NCBI RefSeq assembly: GCF_011764425.1
Contig: NZ_BLPF01000001.1
Span: 434,001-498,000 of the forward strand
From: Phytohabitans houttuyneae
Lineage (GTDB): Bacteria; Actinomycetota; Actinomycetes; Mycobacteriales; Micromonosporaceae
Reading direction: 5' to 3'
DNA length: 64,000 bases
This document shows positions 50,314-59,453 of this stretch, in pieces; position 1 is the first letter of the stretch, and each line of letters begins with the position of its first letter. The position numbers were made by a program, and so were the translations under genes. The notes below the pieces were generated by a model. The model was not told the origin of the DNA. It saw nothing but the letters and a program-made list of their open reading frames with translations, and made no database searches.

Positions 50314-50637
50314 AGCCAAACCCCTATCTCTCCACAAGAGACGTCGTTGGAATATGTGCGCGAAGCCACGTCACTGTGTGCCTTCGGTAGGCAGGGCAGG
50401 GCGCGGTCATGCGGGCGCCGACCCTCCGTACGCCCTCAAGCTAGCCAGCTGCCGAAGCGCCAACCAGCGGTTGTCCGTACGGTCGCCACATGGACAACAG
50501 GCACGGACGGCTGGCCGCAGCAGGCGATCGCGCTCCCGACAGTCCAAATCGGATCGCCGATCATCCATCAGATTCCGCGTATCGAGGTCACCCGCGCGAG
50601 TGCTTCTCACGTTGCGGGAGCGGGCGGCGCCGGCTTG
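50314..50637. other. 324-bp geneless region upstream of the minus operon
   Basis: It lies between the GntR stop and the first gene of the DUF4407/kinase operon and must hold that operon's promoter. I see no convincing -35/-10 pair, repeat or small gene. Confidence 0.5.
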
Positions 50638-51315
50638 TCAGTCCACTGTGGTCGGAAAGTCGACAGTCAGCGCGCGCTGGAGGTCCTTGCGCGTGCTGGC
50701 CACGTGGGTCCGGCCCAGCCGCTCGGCTTCGGCGGCGTCCCGGCGGCGCAGCGCGTCGACGATCGCGCGGTGGTCGGACAGCGACGCCGCGCGGCGGGTG
50801 GGTGCGACCGCGGAGAAGTAGAACCGCGCGCGCAGGCTCAGCGAGCGCACGAAGCCGGCCATGAGGTCGTTCTGCGAGCAGGCCGCGACCGCGATGTGAA
50901 ACTCCGCGTTGAGCGCGGCGAGCACCACCGGCTCCGCGGCGGCGGCCTGGCGGGCCAGGATCTCGTCGAGCGTGGCCAGCTGCTCGGCGGTGCGGCGCTC
51001 GGCCGCCATCGCGGTCGTGCGCCCCTCCAGCTCCAGCCGCGCCTCGAAGAGGTCGGCCAGCTCCCGCTCCGAGCGCTCCCGCACAAAGGCGCCCAGGTGC
51101 GGGCGGTAGTCGATCCAGCCGTCGGCGCCGAGCGAGCGCAGCGCCTCGCGGACCGGGATGTGGCTGACGCCGAGCTGCTTGGCGAGCGCGTCCGCGTTGA
51201 GATGGGTGCCGGGTGGGAGGGTGCCGGCCAGGATCGCCTCGACCAGGGTGTCGCGGACGCGGTCGCCGGTGTTGCCCGGGGCACGCTCGACCGTGGGCAG
51301 CTTGGTCAGGCTCAC
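50638..51315 (-). CDS. GntR family regulator, FCD type
   Basis: 225 residues. Winged-helix domain: RVRDTLVEAILAGTLPPGTH, LNADALAKQLGVSHIPVREA, LRSLGADGWIDYRPHLGAFV. The C-terminal FCD domain has the usual metal-ligand pattern (ARLELEGRTTAMAAERRTAE, NAEFHIAVAACSQNDLMAGF, SDHRAIVDALRRRDAAEAER). It is divergent from the BMP-type transporter operon, with two CCTATAGG palindromes in the 77-bp gap, so it most likely controls that operon in response to the transported compound or its product. Confidence 0.93.
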   Translation of the reverse strand: MSLTKLPTVERAPGNTGDRVRDTLVEAILAGTLPPGTHLNADALAKQLGVSHIPVREALRSLGADGWIDYRPHLGAFVRERSERELADLFEARLELEGRTTAMAAERRTAEQLATLDEILARQAAAAEPVVLAALNAEFHIAVAACSQNDLMAGFVRSLSLRARFYFSAVAPTRRAASLSDHRAIVDALRRRDAAEAERLGRTHVASTRKDLQRALTVDFPTTVD

Positions 51316-51323
51316 GCCGACAT

Positions 51324-51331
51324 CCTATAGG
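51324..51331. promoter_or_regulatory. GntR operator candidate, site 1
   Basis: CCTATAGG, 9 bp upstream of the GntR start. The same palindrome recurs beside the transporter start. Confidence 0.6.
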
Positions 51332-51378
51332 GCACTGAGAGCTTTACGGCCGCGATACAGGGCTGTAACGAACCAGCC

Positions 51379-51390
51379 GTCCTATAGGAC
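51379..51390. promoter_or_regulatory. GntR operator candidate, site 2
   Basis: GTCCTATAGGAC, a perfect 12-bp palindrome ending 2 bp before ATG 51393. It would cover the transcription start or ribosome site of the transporter operon. Confidence 0.65.
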
Positions 51391-51392
51391 GC

Positions 51393-52865
51393 ATGCAGTC
51401 AACAGCGGTAGCCGCGGCGACGCCCCTGCTCGCCGTACGGGGGCTCACGTGCCGGTTCGGCGACGTGGTCGCGAACGACGCCGTGGACTTCGAGGTGGCA
51501 CCGGGCGAGGTGCACGCCGTCCTCGGCGAGAACGGCGCCGGCAAGAGCACGCTGATGAAGCTGATCTACGGCGTCTACCGGCCGGACGCCGGTGAGGTGC
51601 GGGTCGACGGCGTACCCACGCCGCTCGGCTCGCCGGCCGCCGCCCGCGCGGCCGGCATCGGAATGGTCTTCCAGGACATGCGGCTGATCCCGGCCCTGAG
51701 CGTGGCGGAGAACATCGCGCTGGCGCTCCCGCGGCGGCGGGGGATCGCCCGCGCGGTCGCCGAGGCGAGCCGGCGGTACGGGCTGGCCGTGCGCCCGGCG
51801 GCACTGGTCCGCGACCTCTCCATCGGCGAACGGCAGCGGGTGGAGATCCTCAAGGTGCTGATGAGCGGGGCGCGCCTGCTCATCCTCGACGAGCCGACCA
51901 GCGTCCTCGCGCCACAGGAGGTGGACGCGCTCTTCGCCGCGATGCGGTCGCTGCGGGCGGCCGGGCTCTCGCTCGTGATCATCACGCACAAGCTCGGCGA
52001 GGCGCGGGCCATCGCCGACCGCGTGACGGTGCTGCGCGGCGGCCGCGTGGTGCTGCGCAACGCCGACCCGTCCGCCCACACGGACGCGGACCTCGTCGAG
52101 GCGATGGTGGGGCGCGCGGTACCGGCCCTGCCCCGTGAGCGGACCCGGCACACCGCGCGGGAGTCCATCGTGGAGCTGCGCGGGGTGGGCGCGGGACGTG
52201 CCCTGCGCGGAGTCGACCTCGACCTGCACCCGGGCGAGCTTGTCGGTGTCGCGGGCGTGGCGGGCAGCGGCCAGCGGGAGCTGTGCGAGGTGATCCTGGG
52301 GCTGCGCAAGGCGAGCACCGGCGCGGTACGGCTCGGCGGCAGGCCGCTGCACGGGCCTCGGCAGGCGCTTGCGGCCGGCGCCGTCGGCGTGCCCGAGGAC
52401 CCGATCAGCGACGCCGTGGTGCCCGGCCTCACCGTGCTGGAACACTTCGCGCTGAGCGCGCGCCGGCTCGACTGGCGGGCCGTGGGCGCCGAAGCCGACC
52501 ACCGGGACGCCAAGGCGCGGCTGCGGATGGCGGCCCACCAGCGCGTGCTGGGCGAGCTGTCCGGCGGCAACGTCCAGCGGGTCGTGCTCACCCGGGCACT
52601 GGGCGCGCCGGCGGCGGTGGTCGTCGCCGCGTACCCGAGCCGGGGCCTCGACATCGCCACCACCCGGCGCACCCAGCAGCTCCTGCTCGAACAGCGTGAC
52701 GCGGGCGCGGCCGTGCTCGTCGTGTCCGAGGACCTGGACGAGCTGCTGTCCATCTCGGACCGCATCGCCGTGCTGCACGACGGCCACCTCGCCGGAATCG
52801 TGCGGCCGGGCGAGACCGACCGGTACGCGATCGGCCGGCTGATGCTGGGAGGCGACCCGCAATGA
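51393..52865 (+). CDS. ABC importer ATPase, BMP/nucleoside type (two ATPase domains)
   Basis: 490 residues with two nucleotide-binding domains. The first is canonical: Walker [11 protein letters not shown], signature [15 protein letters not shown], Walker [12 protein letters not shown]. The second has the altered Walker [13 protein letters not shown] and signature [16 protein letters not shown], as is normal for the sugar/nucleoside (CUT2-like) class. It energises the two permeases that follow, overlapping the first by 4 nt. Confidence 0.93.
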   Translation: MQSTAVAAATPLLAVRGLTCRFGDVVANDAVDFEVAPGEVHAVLGENGAGKSTLMKLIYGVYRPDAGEVRVDGVPTPLGSPAAARAAGIGMVFQDMRLIPALSVAENIALALPRRRGIARAVAEASRRYGLAVRPAALVRDLSIGERQRVEILKVLMSGARLLILDEPTSVLAPQEVDALFAAMRSLRAAGLSLVIITHKLGEARAIADRVTVLRGGRVVLRNADPSAHTDADLVEAMVGRAVPALPRERTRHTARESIVELRGVGAGRALRGVDLDLHPGELVGVAGVAGSGQRELCEVILGLRKASTGAVRLGGRPLHGPRQALAAGAVGVPEDPISDAVVPGLTVLEHFALSARRLDWRAVGAEADHRDAKARLRMAAHQRVLGELSGGNVQRVVLTRALGAPAAVVVAAYPSRGLDIATTRRTQQLLLEQRDAGAAVLVVSEDLDELLSISDRIAVLHDGHLAGIVRPGETDRYAIGRLMLGGDPQ

Positions 52866-53926
52866 CCGACACCGCCGTGCGACCTGCCGACCTTCACCCT
52901 GAAATTGTCGACAATCGACAAAGAAGCTGGCCGAGGTGGGTTGTCGCGATACTCGCGGGCCCATTGATCTTCGGGGCGTTCGCCGCGGTCAAGGGCGTCG
53001 ACCCGCTCGCCATGTACACGGACATGCTCGCCTCCCTCGCCAACCCGGACCAGGCGCAGACCGTCCTGGTACGCGCGGCGGTCCTGCTCCTCGCCGGACT
53101 GGCGGTGGCCGTGCCTGCCCGCGCGGGCCTGCTCAACGTCGGCGGCGAGGGCCAGATCGTGATCGGCGCGGTCGCGGCGGCCGGCGTCGGCCTCGTGGCC
53201 GACCAGCGCCTGCCGGGCGTCCTGACCCTGGTCCTGATGATCGTCGCGGCGATGGCGGCCGGCGCCGCGTGGGCCGGGATCGCCGCCGGGCTCCGGCTCA
53301 CCGTCAACGTGAACGAGGCGATCAGCACGCTGCTGCTCAACTTCGTCGCCATCGACATCATGCTCGGCCTGATCTACGACCCGTGGAAGGACGCCTCCGG
53401 CTTCGGCCAGCCCTCGTCCCGCCCGCTCGAGGAGACCGCCCGCCTGCCGCTGTTCACCGCCGGAGGCACCGCCAACGCCGGCATCCTGCTGGCCCTGCTC
53501 GCGCTCGCCGGCGTGTGGTTCGCGCTGCGCCGCACCGCGTGGGGCTTCCGGCTGCGGGTGGTCGGCGGGAACCCGGAGGCGGCGCGGCGAGCCGGCATGC
53601 GCGTCGGGTGGCTGCTGCTGTCCGCGATGCTCGCCGGCGGAGCGCTGGCCGGCCTCGCGGGGCTGGTGCACTTCGCCGGCACCGAGTTCAAGCTGCGTCC
53701 GGGCATGACCACCGGGTTCGGGTACGTGGGCTTCCTCGCCAGCTGGCTCGCCCTGCACCGGCCGCTGCGGGTCGGGCTCGCCGCGCTGCTGCTGGCCGCG
53801 ATCGCGATGGGCGGCGACAGCCTCCAGATCGACTCGGGCCTGCCCGCGGCCTCGCTCAACGTGCTGATGGCGCTCGTGCTCCTGGCCGTGCTCGGCATCC
53901 GTCGCAACACCGGGAGGACCCCATGA
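52862..53926 (+). CDS. ABC importer permease 1 (BMP/nucleoside type)
   Basis: 354 residues, eight to ten membrane helices. Family marks are [60 protein letters not shown] (coupling region to the ATPase) and [20 protein letters not shown]. It forms the channel with permease 2. Translation is coupled to both neighbours by ATGA overlaps. Confidence 0.92.
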   Translation: MTDTAVRPADLHPEIVDNRQRSWPRWVVAILAGPLIFGAFAAVKGVDPLAMYTDMLASLANPDQAQTVLVRAAVLLLAGLAVAVPARAGLLNVGGEGQIVIGAVAAAGVGLVADQRLPGVLTLVLMIVAAMAAGAAWAGIAAGLRLTVNVNEAISTLLLNFVAIDIMLGLIYDPWKDASGFGQPSSRPLEETARLPLFTAGGTANAGILLALLALAGVWFALRRTAWGFRLRVVGGNPEAARRAGMRVGWLLLSAMLAGGALAGLAGLVHFAGTEFKLRPGMTTGFGYVGFLASWLALHRPLRVGLAALLLAAIAMGGDSLQIDSGLPAASLNVLMALVLLAVLGIRRNTGRTP

Positions 53927-54833
53927 TCGTCGACGTACTCGCCGGCGGGGTGCGCGGCGGCACCGCGATCCTGTACGCCGCGCTCGGCGAGACCCTCGCC
54001 GAACGGGCGGGTGTCATCAACCTCGGCACCGAGGGCTCGATGCTGACCGGCGCGCTCGCCGCGTACGCGGTCACGGCCGGCACCGGCGACCCGTGGGCCG
54101 GCGTGCTGGCCGGTGCCTTCGCCGGGGCGCTGCTGGCGGCGGTGCACGCGTTCACGGTGCTCGCGCGGGGCGCCAACCAGCTCGCGACCGGGCTCGTGGT
54201 GCTCTTCCTCGGCGCGGGGCTCACCTCGATGTTCGGCGCCGCCTACGTGGGGCGCGCGATCAGCCCCTTCCGCCCGTACCCGATCCCGGGTCTCGCGGAG
54301 ATCCCGTGGGTCGGTCCGATCCTCTTCGACCACGACCCGCTGGTCTACGCCTCCTACCTGCTCGCACCCGCGCTCTGGCTGCTGCTGTTCCGCAGCCGGT
54401 GGGGGCTCGTGCTGCGCAGCGCGGGCGAGCGGCCGGCGGTGCTCGCCACCTACGGCCGCTCGCCGCTGACGGTCCGCTTCCTGGCGGTGGTCGGCGGCGG
54501 CCTGCTCGCCGGGATCGGCGGCGCGCACCTGTCCACCGCCTACGCGAACGCCTGGTTCGAGAACATGACCGCCGGCCGCGGCTTCATCGCCGTCGCGCTG
54601 GTCATCTTCGCCGCGTGGCACCCGCTGCGCGCGGTCGGCGGCGCGTACCTGTTCGGCGCCGCGCTCGCCCTCTCCCCGCGCTGCAGGCGCGCGGGTACGG
54701 CTTCAACCAGTTCGCGCTCGACGCCCTCCCCTACCTCGTCACGATCGCCGCGCTCGTCGTGCTCGGCCGCCGCCGCACGAACGCGGCACCCGAAGACCTG
54801 TCCCGCGTTTTCCAGCTGACCCCGACCCGATAA
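53923..54833 (+). CDS. ABC importer permease 2 (frameshifted near 3' end)
   Basis: About 303 residues. ALGETLAERAGVINLGTEGS and ANQLATGLVVLFLGAGLTSM are standard for the second permease of this class, as are LLFRSRWGLVLRSAGERPAV and FENMTAGRGFIAVALVIFAA. The frame breaks at CCCC 54674-54677 (one base lost); the other frame gives the expected end LQARGYGFNQFALDALPYLV to LSRVFQLTPTR, stop 54833. If the loss were real, the last membrane helix would be destroyed. Confidence 0.88.
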
Positions 54834-54845
54834 GAGGTGCCGATC

Positions 54846-55976
54846 GTGAAAAGACTCGTCGCGGTCGCGGCATGCGCCGTGCTCCTGACCGCCTGCGCCA
54901 CAAACACCACGTCGTCGAGCAAGACCTCCGCGACCGCGCCCGGCACCGGCGGCACGAAGATCGGCTTCATCTTCGTCGGGCCCAAGGACGACTACGGGTA
55001 CAACCAGGCGGCGTACGAGGGCAGCCAGGAGGTGGCCAAGGCGTTTCCGGACCTGGAGGTGCTGACCGCCGAGAACGTGCCCGAGGACGACAACGCCGCC
55101 CGCGTGATGGAGGGCATGATCCGCAAGGGCGCGAAGATCATATTCGCCACCTCGTACGGCCACCGCGACCCCGCGCTCAAGGTCGCCGCCGCCAATCCCG
55201 ACGTGGTCGTGCTCCAGCAGGGGAACATCGTGGACGGCGCGATGCCACCCAACTTCGGGACGTACTTCGGCACCGTCTACGAGCCGGTCTATCTGGCCGG
55301 GATCGTCGCGGGCAAGGCCACCAAGAGCAATAAGCTCGGGTACGTGTACGCGTTCCCGATCTCGCAGACGCTGGACAACATCAACGCGTTCCAGCTCGGG
55401 GCCGCGTCGGTCAACCCGGCCGCGAAGACCTACGTCGTGAACACCTCCAACTGGTGCGACCCGGCCAAGCAGGCCGAGGCGGCCAAGAGCCTGCTCTCCC
55501 AGGGCGTCGACGTGATCAGCCAGCACCAGGACTGCACGGCCACCGTCATCCGGGCCACCGAGGCGGCCGGCGCGTACACGGTCGGATACCACGCGGACGC
55601 CAGCGCGCTCGCCCCGAAGGGGTGGCTGACCGGCTCGCAGTGGGACTGGGGCCCGCTCTACACGAAGATGGTCCAGACGGCGGTGGCCGGGTCGTTCACC
55701 GGCTCGCCGTACAACGCGAACTTCCGGGTCGGCCTCAAGACCGGCGACAACCCGTTCGTCCAGTCGCCGTACGGCCCGGCGGTCACCGGCGATGCCAAGG
55801 CGCTCGTGGACGAGGCGAAGGCGAGGATCAGCAAGGACGGGTCGCCCTTCCTGGGACCGGTGGTGGACCAGGAGGGCACGGTGCGGGTGCCCGAAGGCAC
55901 GGTCCCGGACTACAAGACGATCGAGTCGATCGACTACTTCGTCGGCGGTGTCGTCGGCAAGATCCCGGCCTCATGA
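54846..55976 (+). CDS. BMP family substrate-binding lipoprotein
   Basis: 376 residues. Signal peptide MKRLVAVAACAVLLTAC with lipobox LTAC (Cys17). The mature protein has IGFIFVGPKDDYGYNQAAYE, IRKGAKIIFATSYGHRDPAL, YFGTVYEPVYLAGIVAGKAT and VDVISQHQDCTATVIRATEA, as in PnrA/BMP nucleoside-binding proteins. The start GTG 54846 has AGAGG 8 nt upstream and gives a proper signal peptide. It delivers the ligand to the two permeases and overlaps the hydrolase gene by ATGA. Confidence 0.92.
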   Translation: MKRLVAVAACAVLLTACATNTTSSSKTSATAPGTGGTKIGFIFVGPKDDYGYNQAAYEGSQEVAKAFPDLEVLTAENVPEDDNAARVMEGMIRKGAKIIFATSYGHRDPALKVAAANPDVVVLQQGNIVDGAMPPNFGTYFGTVYEPVYLAGIVAGKATKSNKLGYVYAFPISQTLDNINAFQLGAASVNPAAKTYVVNTSNWCDPAKQAEAAKSLLSQGVDVISQHQDCTATVIRATEAAGAYTVGYHADASALAPKGWLTGSQWDWGPLYTKMVQTAVAGSFTGSPYNANFRVGLKTGDNPFVQSPYGPAVTGDAKALVDEAKARISKDGSPFLGPVVDQEGTVRVPEGTVPDYKTIESIDYFVGGVVGKIPAS

Positions 55977-57613
55977 CCGGTCAGCCACTGTGGACACTCA
56001 AGCTTGACCGATCCGAAGTGGACGAGCTGGCCGGCCGGGCCGATCCCGAGGCGCCGCTCGCCGGCGTGCGCTTCGCCATCAAGGACAACATCGACCTCGC
56101 CGGCCACCCAACCACCGCCGCCTGCCCCGCCCTCGCCGCCAAGCCGGCCGGTGCCTCGGCGACCGCGGTGCGGCTGCTGCTCGAAGCCGGCGCCGTACCG
56201 GTGGGCAAGACAAACCTGGACCAGTTCGCGACCGGGCTGGTGGGCACGCGCAGCCCGTACGGCGCGTGCCACAGCGTCGCCAGCCCCGCCCACGTCAGCG
56301 GCGGCAGCAGCTCGGGCAGCGCGGTCGCGGTGGCGAGCGGTGCGGTGCCGCTCGCGCTGGCCACGGACACGGCGGGGTCGGGGCGGGTACCGGCCGCGTT
56401 CAACGGCATCGTGGGCGTCAAGCCGACCAGAGGGTTGGTGTCCAACGCCGGCGTGCTGCCCGCGGTCGCCGACCTCGACTGCGTCACCACGCTGACCCGC
56501 ACGGTCGCGGCGGCCCGCACCGCGTTCGCCGCGCTCGTCCGGACGGACCCGCAGGACCCACGGTCGCGCCCGACGCCACCCCGCCCCCCGGCCGGCGTCG
56601 CCGCACGGATGCGCGTGGTGGCGGTACCGGATGGGGATCTCGACCTGGACCCACCGCACGAGGAGGCCTGGCGGGCGGCGCTGGACCGGCTCCGCGGCGT
56701 CGCCGCGCACGTCGTGACCGTCGACATCGGACCGTTCCTGGACGCGGGCCGCCTGCTGTACGAAGGCCCGTGGCTGGCCGCCCGCTACGCCGCGATCGGC
56801 CGCTACCTGGAGCCCGACGGCCCGCACCTCGACCCCACCGTGCGCCGCATCGTCATGCGGGGCCGCGACATCACCGGCCCGGACGTCTTCGCCGGCTTCG
56901 AGCGCCTCGCGGTGCTGCGCGCGCAGACCGAGCCGGTGTGGGCCGACGTCGACGCGCTGATGCTCCCCACCACGCCCGGCCACCCCCGCCTCGCCGACGT
57001 GGCGGCCGACCCGGTCGGGGTGAACGCGCGGGTGGGCACGTTCACCACGTTCGCCAACCTGCTCGACCTGTGCGCGGTCGCGGTGCCGGCCGGCGAGCGG
57101 GCGGACGGGCTGCCGTTCGGCGTGCAGTTCGTGGCGCCCGCCTTCGCGGACGCCCCGCTGCTGGACCTGGCCGCGTCCTGGTGCGGCGAGCCCGCCGCGC
57201 CGCCGCCGAACCCGCCCGGGACGGCGCTGCTGGCGGTGGCCGGCGCCCACCTCTCCGGCCTGCCGCTCAACCACGAGCTGGTCTCCGCCGGCGGGCGGCT
57301 GGCGTTCCGGGCCCGGACCGCGCCGGGGTACCGGCTGTACCGGCTGAGCGGTCCCGGCGTGCCGAGGCCGGGCCTGGTGCGCACCGGCGACGGGCCTGCG
57401 GAAGGGATCGCTGTCGAGGTGTGGCAGGTTCCCCACCAAGCGGTCGGCGGGCTGCTGGACACGGTGCCGGCGCCGCTGGGGCTGGGCCGGATCGAGCTGG
57501 ACGACGGTACGCCGGTGACCGGCTTCCTGGCCGCCGAACACGGCGTCCGCGACGCGACCGACGTCACCTCCGCCGGCGGCTGGCGTGCCGCCCTCAACCA
57601 ACCGCCGGGGTGA
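55973..57613 (+). CDS. atzF: Allophanate hydrolase
   Basis: 546 residues. Amidase-signature domain with Lys in RFAIKDNIDLAG, cis-Ser in SGGSSSGSAVAVASG and nucleophile Ser in TDTAGSGRVPAAFNGIVG, the AtzF version of the motif. The C-terminal ~120 residues (LPLNHELVSAGGRLAFRART to GFLAAEHGVRDATDVTSAGG) match the C-terminal domain unique to allophanate hydrolases. It breaks allophanate into ammonia and CO2. No urea carboxylase is in the window, so allophanate must come from elsewhere or the substrate differs. Coupled to the transporter operon. Confidence 0.9.
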   Translation: MTGQPLWTLKLDRSEVDELAGRADPEAPLAGVRFAIKDNIDLAGHPTTAACPALAAKPAGASATAVRLLLEAGAVPVGKTNLDQFATGLVGTRSPYGACHSVASPAHVSGGSSSGSAVAVASGAVPLALATDTAGSGRVPAAFNGIVGVKPTRGLVSNAGVLPAVADLDCVTTLTRTVAAARTAFAALVRTDPQDPRSRPTPPRPPAGVAARMRVVAVPDGDLDLDPPHEEAWRAALDRLRGVAAHVVTVDIGPFLDAGRLLYEGPWLAARYAAIGRYLEPDGPHLDPTVRRIVMRGRDITGPDVFAGFERLAVLRAQTEPVWADVDALMLPTTPGHPRLADVAADPVGVNARVGTFTTFANLLDLCAVAVPAGERADGLPFGVQFVAPAFADAPLLDLAASWCGEPAAPPPNPPGTALLAVAGAHLSGLPLNHELVSAGGRLAFRARTAPGYRLYRLSGPGVPRPGLVRTGDGPAEGIAVEVWQVPHQAVGGLLDTVPAPLGLGRIELDDGTPVTGFLAAEHGVRDATDVTSAGGWRAALNQPPG

Positions 57614-57632
57614 GCGCCGCGGCGCCGGCGGC

Positions 57633-58163
57633 TCAGCGCTCCGCCGCGCCGCCGAAGAGGTCGGCCTGCTCGCCGGTCGTGGGCGGCGCTTCGGTGTGCG
57701 CGGGTGCGGGCCGCTCGCGGACCGGCTGCCGGCTGTACCGGAGGGCGCCGCCACGCCGTGCCGTGACGGCAACAGTCACCATCCGCACGGGCTCCGGCGG
57801 CTCGGCGAACGGGCCGGTCCCCCACCGGAGCCAGATCGCCACCCGGCCGGCCTCCGCCTCGGCCAGAAGCTTGTCGACGGTGCGCCGGCGGTCGCTGCGG
57901 TCCAGCTCGACGGCGATGGGCGCGCCGGCCGGGCGGGCGCACCCGACGTCGATCCAGGAGTGCCGGTGCTCGTACGGCGGCGGCAGCGGGAGCACGCTGG
58001 GCGCCCGCCGGTACGCCCGCCAGCCCTGCCCCCGCGCCCACGCCACGACGGCGGACGCGAGCAGGTCGGTGACCTCGTCCGCGCCCAGGTCGGCGAATGT
58101 CACCCCAGCCAGCCACTGCGCCAGCGACGCGGCCACCCGCTCGCCGTCCGACAGACCCTCCAT
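57633..58163 (-). CDS. Hypothetical protein, possible nuclease-like fold
   Basis: 176 residues, ATG 58163. The central part (HSWIDVGCARPAGAPIAVEL, DRSDRRRTVDKLLAEAEAGR, VAIWLRWG) has D, E-x-D and K placed somewhat like a PD-(D/E)xK nuclease core, but this is only a pattern resemblance. The N-terminal region is helical and the tail is polar. I do not recognise a family. It is convergent with the allophanate hydrolase gene. Confidence 0.65.
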   Translation of the reverse strand: MEGLSDGERVAASLAQWLAGVTFADLGADEVTDLLASAVVAWARGQGWRAYRRAPSVLPLPPPYEHRHSWIDVGCARPAGAPIAVELDRSDRRRTVDKLLAEAEAGRVAIWLRWGTGPFAEPPEPVRMVTVAVTARRGGALRYSRQPVRERPAPAHTEAPPTTGEQADLFGGAAER

Positions 58164-58174
58164 GCGGCCGAACG

Positions 58175-58741
58175 CTACTCGCCGACCTCGCTGACCTGGG
58201 CGACCGGCTTGCCCTGCCAGACGGCGTGGATCACGAAGTAGTGGTTGGGCTCGGTGAACTGGACGGCCAGGTTGCCCGGCTCGTTCTGCACCGTGTCCGC
58301 GGTGAAGCCGGGGTTGGGCGTGGCCGTGACGAGGTGGACGCGGCCCGGGGTCATCCGGATCACGGCCGTGCCGCCGCCGACGCGGAACGAGCGCGTGTAC
58401 GTGGTCTGGCCGTCCGCCCCGGTCGTCACCGTCCACCCGTCGACGACCGTCGCGGGGCTGGGCGGCGGTGTCGTGGCGGCGGGCGGCGGCGACGGTGGGC
58501 GGGAGCGGGACGCCGTCGGGGACGGTGACGGCGAGGGACGCGGCGACGGCGTGGGGGCGGGTGCCGAGGTGACTGGCGGCGGGGGTGCGGCCACCGCGCG
58601 GTCGATCGGGGCCGAGGCGAGGTCGGGCGTGGCGGTACGCAGCACGGGCTGCAGCGCCACCGTCGCCACGCCGATGCTGGCGAGCGTGGCCGCACACCAC
58701 CCCAGCACCGGGACGAAACCGCGCAGCCGCATGTGGGTCAT
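58175..58741 (-). CDS. Exported Pro/Ser-rich hypothetical protein
   Basis: 188 residues. One N-terminal helix (VPVLGWCAATLASIGVATVA) serves as anchor or signal, then a ~60-residue Pro/Ser/Thr linker (PTPSPRPSPSPSPTASRSRP) and a ~85-residue globular domain (VVDGWTVTTGADGQTTYTRS, GPGRVHLVTATPNP-like strands). Function unknown. ATG 58741 or 58732. It is divergent from the response regulator gene, with its start just 28 bp away. Confidence 0.7.
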   Translation of the reverse strand: MTHMRLRGFVPVLGWCAATLASIGVATVALQPVLRTATPDLASAPIDRAVAAPPPPVTSAPAPTPSPRPSPSPSPTASRSRPPSPPPAATTPPPSPATVVDGWTVTTGADGQTTYTRSFRVGGGTAVIRMTPGRVHLVTATPNPGFTADTVQNEPGNLAVQFTEPNHYFVIHAVWQGKPVAQVSEVGE

Positions 58742-58756
58742 TCAACCATCGACCCA

Positions 58757-58762
58757 TATGGT
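58757..58762 (+). promoter_or_regulatory. -10 box, two-component operon
   Basis: TATGGT 7 nt before ATG 58770. This matches the leaderless pattern seen at 12996 and 33060 and is the main reason for choosing ATG 58770 over the in-frame ATG 58758. Confidence 0.45.
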
Positions 58763-58769
58763 GAACCGC

Positions 58770-59453
58770 ATGGCCATGATCCTGCTGGTCGAGGACGACC
58801 GCATCGTCGCGGCGGCGCTCACCCGCGCGCTTGTCGACGCCGGCCACGTCGTGCGCGGCGCCACCCAGGCGGTGGACGCCCTGCGCATCGTCGCCGACGA
58901 CCGGCCCGACCTGGTGATCCTCGACCTTGGGCTGCCGGACATCGACGGCGCCGACGCGCTGCGGATGATGCGGAGCGTGTCGGACGTACCGGTGATCGTG
59001 GCCACCGCCCGCCGCTCCGAGGTCGACATCATCAACCTGCTGAACGCGGGCGCCGACGACTACGTGACCAAGCCCTTCTCCGGCGGACACCTGCTGGCCC
59101 GGATCGCGGCGGTACAGCGGCGAGGCCGCCCGGTGCCCGCGGAAACGCCGAGCATCACCGTCGGTTCGCTCGTCATCGACCCACAGCAACGGGAGGTGCG
59201 GCTCGACGGCGCGCCGATCAAGCTGACCCGGCGGGAGTTCGACGTGCTCGCGTACCTGGCGGGTCGGGTCGGCCGCGTCGTGAGCCGGCGGGAGCTGCTC
59301 ACCCAGGTGTGGCAGCAGGACCGCATCGGCGAGGAGCAGACCATCGACGTGCACATCTCGTGGCTGCGCCGCAAGCTCGGCGAGACGGCCGCGCACCCCC
59401 GCTTCCTGCACACGGTGCGCGGCGTCGGCGTGAAGCTGGTCGAGCCGCGATGA
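58770..59453 (+). CDS. OmpR-family response regulator
   Basis: 227 residues. Receiver domain: acidic pocket VEDD, phospho-acceptor Asp in LVILDLGLPDIDGADALRMM, Thr in VIVATARRSEVDI and Lys in DDYVTKPFSGGHLLARI. The winged-helix output domain contains IKLTRREFDVLAYLAGRVGR and TIDVHISWLRRKLGE. It pairs with the histidine kinase overlapping by ATGA. Tandem direct repeats upstream of the monooxygenase gene suggest that as a target. Confidence 0.93.
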   Translation: MAMILLVEDDRIVAAALTRALVDAGHVVRGATQAVDALRIVADDRPDLVILDLGLPDIDGADALRMMRSVSDVPVIVATARRSEVDIINLLNAGADDYVTKPFSGGHLLARIAAVQRRGRPVPAETPSITVGSLVIDPQQREVRLDGAPIKLTRREFDVLAYLAGRVGRVVSRRELLTQVWQQDRIGEEQTIDVHISWLRRKLGETAAHPRFLHTVRGVGVKLVEPR

